Shown: positions 57,723 to 64,000 of the stretch, one piece after another
How the letters are laid out: the number at the start of each line of letters is the position of its first letter
How positions within the stretch are numbered: the first letter of the stretch is position 1
Assembly (NCBI GenBank): GCA_017311315.1
Contig: CM029617.1
Coordinates: 3,080,681 to 3,144,680, forward strand
From: Dendrocalamus latiflorus
Taxonomy: Eukaryota > Streptophyta > Magnoliopsida > Poales > Poaceae
Length of the DNA: 64,000 nt
Direction of reading: 5' to 3'
The notes under the pieces: model-generated
What the model was told of the DNA's origin: nothing
What the model saw: the letters and a program-made list of their open reading frames with translations, nothing else
Database searches by the model: none
Translations under genes and position numbers: made by a program

Positions 57723-59356
57723 ACTGATTGAGGTAGCATATATAGCGCTAACAATGGCCCTGTTCTTTCGGGCTACAGCTGATGGTTTTATCTGCGCTTT
57801 TCAAGACAGTGACGGACGGCGGAGATATCGACGTAGACGGCACCACTATTTTAAGTTTGGAAAGCTATTTGGAGAAGCGACTTTAAGAAAGTATTTGAAG
57901 AAATTATCCCATTTATGTTAACTTTCAAAGAAATTGAAACTAAAAATAGCAAAAAAACCAAAACTAACATAGCTAACTACCAATGACTAAGAAAATGTAC
58001 CAAATATCCCCACTTATTTCCCGCTCTTGTCTATGCTGGATGAAGGAACTGCTCAGAGCTCCCACCCTGCAAGCATCCTGAGTAGGCTCTGAGAGGTATT
58101 CTCCTAGGCCACTCATGCAGTGGTACTGTGAACTTTGGCTCTGGATCGGGACTCACCATTATTCCCATATGGCAGAAGCGCACTCCACTTCTGTGGCTCA
58201 GCAGCAAGAAGATACAGGGAAGACACGGGGGAGAATAGGATGTCTCTCTTCTCCCTTGATTTTTTTTATGTGTAGAGTATTCAAGTGTCTTTTATATGAT
58301 TGAGAGCATTTAGATTTTTTGAAAGGGTGTGTACAAGAGAGAAGAGAGATTTGAGTGTTTTTTGTGGCTCGGAACACTCATATTTTTTTAAAGGGAGTGT
58401 ATACATGGGAGAATAAAGATTTAAGTATTTTTATAGTTTAAAGTACTTTTTTTGAAAGAGGTGTATATATATGAAAGAAAAATATATATGGATGCTCTGG
58501 GTAAAAAAACAGCTGTTTAGCACTTTCTTTTTTTAGGTTTTCACTTGTGAAGTGGATTTTGTCTGTTGCAGTTGGATGCATGCGCTCCAGATTCCTTTAT
58601 ACCAACCTCTCCATAGTGAATACCAATCACAAAACAAGATAATGTCTCCACATACTTGCACCTAAGCTAGACCCCCGGCGCCGCTGTCTCTGAACAATTT
58701 GGTAGGTACACCTCGGTCCATAATTTGGTAGGTAATTTTTACCGAGGTTATTGGACTGTAGATACATGCAGGGAAAACAATTTTTGCTGAATTTTGGTTT
58801 TTTCGATGGGGTCCAAAAATTGCAAAACCGATGAATTTCAATTCGAAATTTGGAATTTAACTAAATTCCTTAACCATTACAAGGTAAAAAGTACTAACTA
58901 GCTTAGTGATAAGTTCAAACCCCAAAACCAACACTATTTTTTTGTTTTTCCGTTTCTACTAAAAATCATATTTAAAATTTTAAAATTTTGAACGATTTTT
59001 TTTTGAGATTTCTGAATTTTGGATTTATTGGTGGGGTGAAAAATTTTTCCAAAAAGGTTTTCCCTGGATACATGTACATGCGATAATTTTTTTCAATAAA
59101 ATTACTCAGTAGTACATGTAGTTACAAGAGCAGGAACAGCAAATGATGTTAGTAACAATTGACTACAAAAGCACATGATTTTGTAACAACTGACCATAGT
59201 TGGTGCACTAATATTCAGTTACTGAAATATTATCTATCTGTACTTTTAGGTGGAGCTGTTATTTCTTGTTCATTTTATACATTATCTACATGAGTACTGC
59301 TGTACTGACCATCTGTAACATTTATGTCTTTCCTGCTCCAACTGTTACATTGGGCA
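57723..59356. other. Intergenic, no gene seen
   Basis: 58220-58480 repeats AGTATTCAAGTGTCTTTT-like phrases with GAGAGAAGAGAG. 58700-59070 is AT-rich with repeated AATTTTTACC and AAATTTTGAA wording, probably a decayed MITE. No coding frame is supported. Confidence 0.4.
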
Positions 59357-59359
59357 TTA

Positions 59360-59636
59360 GGGCATATGTAGTGTATATGACCCAAGGGACCTTACGGTGG
59401 GTCCCATCTAAACCTTAAGGTCGACTCCATAGTGTATATAACCCAAGGGGCCTTTAAGACGGTCTCACTTGGCAGATAAAGAAAAAATGTATTTTAATGC
59501 TTGTGGCCAGGTCTTTAGCTTGAGGATCAGCCTTAAGCTTTTTTTGTTTATGGCCTGCTTAAAGTCACCCCTGTAATGTATAAGGTTGACCTTAAGGTGG
59601 CTTAAGACTCCCTGTTTTCATACACTACAGATGCCC
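59360..59636. mobile_element. PIF/Harbinger-type MITE
   Basis: 277 bp. The left end GGGCATATGTAGTGTAT and the reverse complement of the right end GGGCATCTGTAGTGTAT match at 16 of 17 bases. TTA flanks both sides (59357-59359 and 59637-59639). No coding sequence. Confidence 0.85.
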
Positions 59637-59639
59637 TTA

Positions 59640-61777
59640 GTGATTGTTAATTGGGATCCAGATGCTACTAATTTAACTGAACAATGTCAGCAGAGGAAAA
59701 GCTCAGCAGAAAAGCTGCCGGTGCTGCTCGCATCTTTTGACCAGTAGCTAAGGAGAGTGGCCAAGAGTTGGCATATTGCAAGTGAAGACTTGAATATTAA
59801 CTGAAGAAGAGAGAGCTAAGCTAGTACACATGTGCACCTTCGCATGTAAACATGAGTGTATGATGCCATATATTTAGTGGCCAAAAGCTAGTAGCATATA
59901 TAGATTATACCTAAAGATATGCATATACATACACAAATCATACAAATTACTAGTAGTTGAGTTGGTTTGGTTGGACTTGGAGACGGTGGCCGTGGCAGGC
60001 AAAAAGACGGGAGATGGTTGGCTTGAAGGTAACGCATGGATCTTAGCTCTTGTGGCCTTTCTCCCCAAGGGAGGACAAGAGAATGTTCTCCAAATTAGTA
60101 GTTGTGAGTGGGACGGTTTCACATGCCTCGCTCGCGTCCACGCAAAGCAAACAAAAAACTATCACATTTGCTACAAAGCATGTATGTACTCCTGCACTCT
60201 AGCTAGTGATCTCTGCTGAAGCTATATATTCGCTTAAATCACTTTCATGCATGGGATAAGGTAATGCTCCAACTTACAAATACCACCACTTGTGAAAAGA
60301 AACAATTGCTCTTTCAGAAAGGGAAAAGTGAAAAGAAACAGCTTGGTGCATGGGAAAAGAAATTAGCATGCAAGAGGCTATATTTTGAAAGAGAGATGTA
60401 CTAGATATGAACAAAGAGAACACTTGCGAAAGTAGACACATTTTTGGTTAACCAAGTAGTCAACGAGGAGGCAGAAAAGAACATTTGGAGCCATCCTTTG
60501 GTCGGAGGATTCTGCGGGCCCCATGTCTCCATAGTGCAAAACTATATACGCCACCATTCGTACAGGTCTGTATGAAATAAGCATGCATGCATGTACAAAG
60601 ATCTATATATGTTGCTGGACTTGCATACATGAACAGGCCCTTGCGAGAATCTTGGCCTCTGCCTTTCTTCCCACCGGTGGCGTCCCAGTACTTGTAGAAC
60701 GAGTGTTCGGAGTTAAAAAAAAAATTACTTCTTAATAAAAAGAAAAAGCTCTTAGTGTTAAAAATCAAAGTGCAAATTGTTTTTACTAAAATCATCTCAA
60801 AATAATATAGAAAATTATAAAATAATTGATAAAACATAATTTTAACTCTGCAGCTCTTCATGCAATCTTAAGAATAGTTATTTCATTTTATTGTCCATAG
60901 GATCACCTTGCTAACTTCTTCAAACTTTAAAAGTTCAAAAAAAATTCTTTATTGCGTGAGTCTAACCATCATTATCTCATAAAAATTTTAAATCTACAAA
61001 CTTCTTCTTTATTTTTAAAGACTATATGATCTAAATTTCACAAATACACAATTGTTCAATAAACTATTTAGGATTTGCTGATTTCGGAATTGAGAGGGGG
61101 AGTGGAAGAATGAACGCAACTCACCTAAGGATGAGACCTTGCCACAACGTTAGCTAATCCCTGCCTCCCTGCTGCCTCGCGTAATCACTTCGCTCCTAGT
61201 GCCGCCTGCTTGCAATTGTGTTGAGATTTCTTCTTTATTTTTTAAATCAACAAATTTATTTATTTTTCAAAACTAAAATATGTAAAATTGGAGATTTGAG
61301 ATTCACCTATGTCGATTTTGGCGTCACTGTGGCGCCCGACCAACCCTGGCCCTACGCATGTTGTCGTGCTCCCTTCCCTTCGTGCTTCGGCCCTTCTTCA
61401 ACCTCCTAGGCTAGGGCGTTGACGTGCGTGGCCATTGCGGTCTATGAAGTACGGGCTCACACCCTTGGCTGCCATCTCCCTTACGCTCGGCGCTTACTGC
61501 CCACTTGTTGCCTACGTGCACCGTGCGTGTGGCCGAGCACCCGAGCCATTGACCGAGTTGACCCACATGCACAGAGAGAGAATAGGGAGGTTAGGTGGTT
61601 AGGGTTCGGAGATGGTCAAATGGACCAACATGAATTGGGCCAGCTAGAGAGGGTGCAAGATAGGCTCGCTGCTCGCGTGGACTAAGGAAAAATTAGGGAA
61701 GTGAGGTGGAATTGGGCTGATGGGTATAAATATGATGAATCTGGCCCAACTAAGACTATACATATGTATTATATCTA
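59640..61777. other. Intergenic, one exon-like piece
   Basis: Frames at 59874-60122 (minus) and 59962-60219 (plus) overlap and show no domain. 61130-61700 is GC-richer, with short frames without similarity. An exon-like piece lies at 60602-60714 (listed separately). No whole gene is supported. Confidence 0.4.
60602..60714 (-). pseudogene. Possible protein-coding fragment
   Basis: Minus-strand frame NSEHSFYKYWDATGGKKGRG followed by QDSRKGLFMYASPATYI. Its codon usage and charged, aromatic-rich content are unlike the AT-rich surroundings. I do not recognise the family and see no start, splice partner or clear end, so it may be an exon relic. Confidence 0.3.
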
Positions 61778-61854
61778 GTATATATTGGATTTTTTACCAA
61801 AATTTTTGGGTGTTCAGCTGAACACCCATGACCCATATAGGTCCGCCCTGGTTT
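61778..61854 (-). mobile_element. hAT-like terminus related to the 14477-15613 element
   Basis: The minus strand starts CAGGGCGGACCTATATGG, then GTGTTCAGCTGAACACCC, parallel to CAGAGACGGACC and GTATTCAGCTGAATACC at 15612. The other end was not found. Confidence 0.45.
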
Positions 61855-62295
61855 CCACAAGCCGATTTCATGCATGCTATGAGTATTGGCCTTTGTTACA
61901 TCTTCTTGTGTGTTTACTGACTATTTTCTTGTGCTTCAAAGTTTAATCCAGCTTTTTTGCGACTTCTCGCTTCCGGCTGTAGCTTTTGGCTGAGATTACA
62001 CTGTAGTAGTTGCTAGCTTTTTCTACATTATTCAATTAAAGAAAAATAAAGAAAAATAAGAAAAAAAACATTGTTATATCCGTACGGACAATGCAATGGA
62101 AAAAATAAAAAGCAAAAGCAAAAAAGTTAAAAAAAACCAAAAAGCTAAAAAAAAACTAAAATTAAAAAGCTCACATGTTTATTCCGGCTTCTAGAAGCCA
62201 GAAGCCTAAACCAGAATGAACGGAGCCCTCTTGTATGCCAAATTATGGAATCAAACTAGAAAATTAAAACATCAAGCACAAATATATACATATAC
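61855..62295. other. AT-rich stretch resembling a fold-back MITE
   Basis: GCGACTTCTCGCTTCCGGCT at 61960 and GGCTTCTAGAAGCCAGAAGC near 62188, with A-rich AAAAAGC repeats between, suggest inverted ends of a MITE related to the 2393 type. No gene. Confidence 0.4.
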
Positions 62296-64000
62296 TTAGG
62301 CCCCGTTTAAACTACAAGAATTGAATTGTTTTACATGAAATTCCTGCAAAGTTACTGTAGCACCCCACATACCGATGTGAGATACTACTATGGAACGTCA
62401 TCACCAAAGTGAAGAATGAATAATAAAAGCAATAATCGAAATCACGAGTAAATAAACTTAAAGGTAATTTACTAAAGCATCAGCAGAGGCTGAAATAAAT
62501 ATTTAAAACATGGGACCAGTCCACTTCCAACTAAATAAAGGATGGATAAAACAACAAATAGTGGCAAGCCATGGTGTTGAAACTCGAGTGCTCCCACCCA
62601 TGCATGATGCTATCACTCCACTGGCGTTTTACCTGAGAATGAAAGAGCAAGCGTGAGATTTGCAAATCTCAGCAAGTACCTAACAACGGTCGCAACACGG
62701 CGAGAAAAGGTCAGGTAAGCAAGCAAGATATGTAAAAGTCAAGCAAAGCAAACAAGCAATTGATACAATTTAAGTGCAATGAAGCTAGGTTATTGAAAAC
62801 ACCGATACAGATTGGAGATAGAGACCACATGACCAGTGGATTTAAAAATAAATGTTATTTAGCAAGTTATGACAGTGGCACCAGCGATCTCTTCCCACAT
62901 ACCCGGTTATACGAGAATAGTCAGGCACGCCATCGTCCTCGAATGTATAACCGCCGACGAGGTGTAATATCCTGAGTAACGAAAGTGTACGGCCCCCCGT
63001 ACGTTACCAGGTGGGTGAAAATCTCCCCTATATGTGGATGACCCCAGGCCAGGTAACCGTCATCTGATCAACTGGGATAATTGTTATTTAGCAAGTTGTG
63101 ACAAAGGCACTGGCAATTACTCCCTACATACCCGGTTATACGAGAATAGTCAGGCACGCCATCGTCCTCGACTGTAAAACCACCGATGGGGTGTAATATC
63201 CTGAGTAACGAAAGTGTACGGCCCCGTACGTTACCAGGTCGGTGGAAATCTCCCCTATATGTGGATAATCGCAGGCCAGGTAACCGTTATATTATTAACA
63301 TGTTATATAGTGTGAATTTAAGGAACTAAGAGGGAGTTAAGATAAAATTAGGAAAAGTGAGGGGATTTACTAAGGTTAAAAATGAAGACGCATATCGCTA
63401 CTACAAAAGAGGCATCTTTAATTCATGTATTCCAAATAGTCCTTTAATATATGTCCTTTTGGCTAAAAGTGGCGTATCTTAGGAAGAGCCAGGGGCGCAG
63501 GAGCCAGGAGCTACTACTAAGGCGAGGCTGGCCCGCACACCGGAGACAGTGGATCGGAGATGAAGCTTTTGCTGTATGCTGTATGTGTTCGCCGCTCTTC
63601 TGCCCCAACTCAAAGGTGCTCTGTGTGGGCTCTGAAAATTCGGTCTATCTCCTATAAATTCCTGGCTCCGCCGTCGAAGAACATGGTACATACACATATA
63701 ATGCCTCTACACATTCTTTCAATTCCGACCAAATAATTATATTTCAATAGTCAAAAAAGGCAATCCTTCTTTCACCCAAAAGATAAGAACAATTATTTGT
63801 TCCTTCCATGCTTTTTCTTTGGTGGGGTAGCTAGGGGGCTCCAGTGTTCCTGCTGCCTGGCCTGCTCCATCTCTTTCTAACCTTGCATTCATTGAAAGGC
63901 ACAACAAGATTCTAATACCTTTTTTCCCCTTGCCCAGTGAAAGTTGCAATTAGTGGTATATATGCGGTTGATCAACCTAGCTAGAAAATGGGTGGGAAAA
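62296..64000. mobile_element. LTR-like repetitive sequence, partly tandemly duplicated
   Basis: Begins with GGCCCCGTTTAAACTACAAG (a MITE-type start without its partner), then ACTGTAGCACCCCACATACC and phrases shared in style with 21437-23200 (TCTCAGCAAGTAC). It contains the 229-bp duplication at 62853. 63480-63670 has GGAGCCAGG motifs at both ends in opposite orientation. No gene to the window end is supported; the frame at 63737-63949 has no domain. Confidence 0.35.
62853..63288. repeat. 229-bp tandem duplication
   Basis: Unit 1 starts TGTTATTTAGCAAGTTATGA at 62853 and unit 2 at 63082. Both run through ACCCGGTTATACGAGAATAG, GAGTAACGAAAGTGTACGGC and CCAGGTAACCGT, with roughly 10 percent differences. 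Confidence 0.9.

Overview
This 64-kb window is nuclear DNA of a grass (Poaceae). Genes are sparse, GC-rich and split by GT-AG introns. They sit in AT-rich sequence full of LTR retrotransposons, miniature inverted-repeat elements (MITEs) and microsatellites. The identical conserved miR160, the group-III patatin and the retroelement types fit a monocot. I cannot name the species. No prokaryotic-type system, CRISPR array, rRNA gene or convincing tRNA gene was seen.

Layout. 1-1751: part of a minus-strand LTR, probably Ty3/Gypsy. 2393-6473: MITEs and unassigned DNA. 6980-14392: a complete, recently inserted minus-strand Ty1/Copia element with nearly identical LTRs and a 5-bp target duplication but a broken gag-pol. 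14477-23200: hAT-like, LINE-like and LTR-like repeats with a 27-bp minisatellite. 24591-26951: a hAT-like element carrying host-exon-like pieces, followed by an inverted copy of its interior (about 700-bp arms). 27000-30900: low-complexity and unassigned DNA. 31094-32502: intact three-exon patatin-like phospholipase gene. 35882-37045: minus-strand three-exon remnant of the nuclear-envelope ion channel CASTOR/POLLUX with a nonsense codon. 40482-42651: intact six-exon receptor-like cytoplasmic kinase gene of the CRPK1 type. 43113-45827: old gag-only Copia element with diverged LTRs. 49290-51667: solo LTR. 56730-56828: MIR160 precursor on the minus strand with a TATA box about 270 bp upstream of the mature miRNA and a Tourist-like MITE beyond it. 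59360-59636: another MITE. 62853-63288: a 229-bp tandem duplication in LTR-like sequence.

Three functional loci are supported: the phospholipase, the kinase and MIR160. They are independent genes and do not form a pathway. Most remaining open reading frames are chance frames in GC-rich repeats. The best leads are the MIR160 locus and its upstream MITEs, the long inverted repeat (a possible source of hairpin RNA), the CASTOR-like relic, and the Copia element whose LTRs look young while its proteins are dead, which suggests mobilisation in trans.
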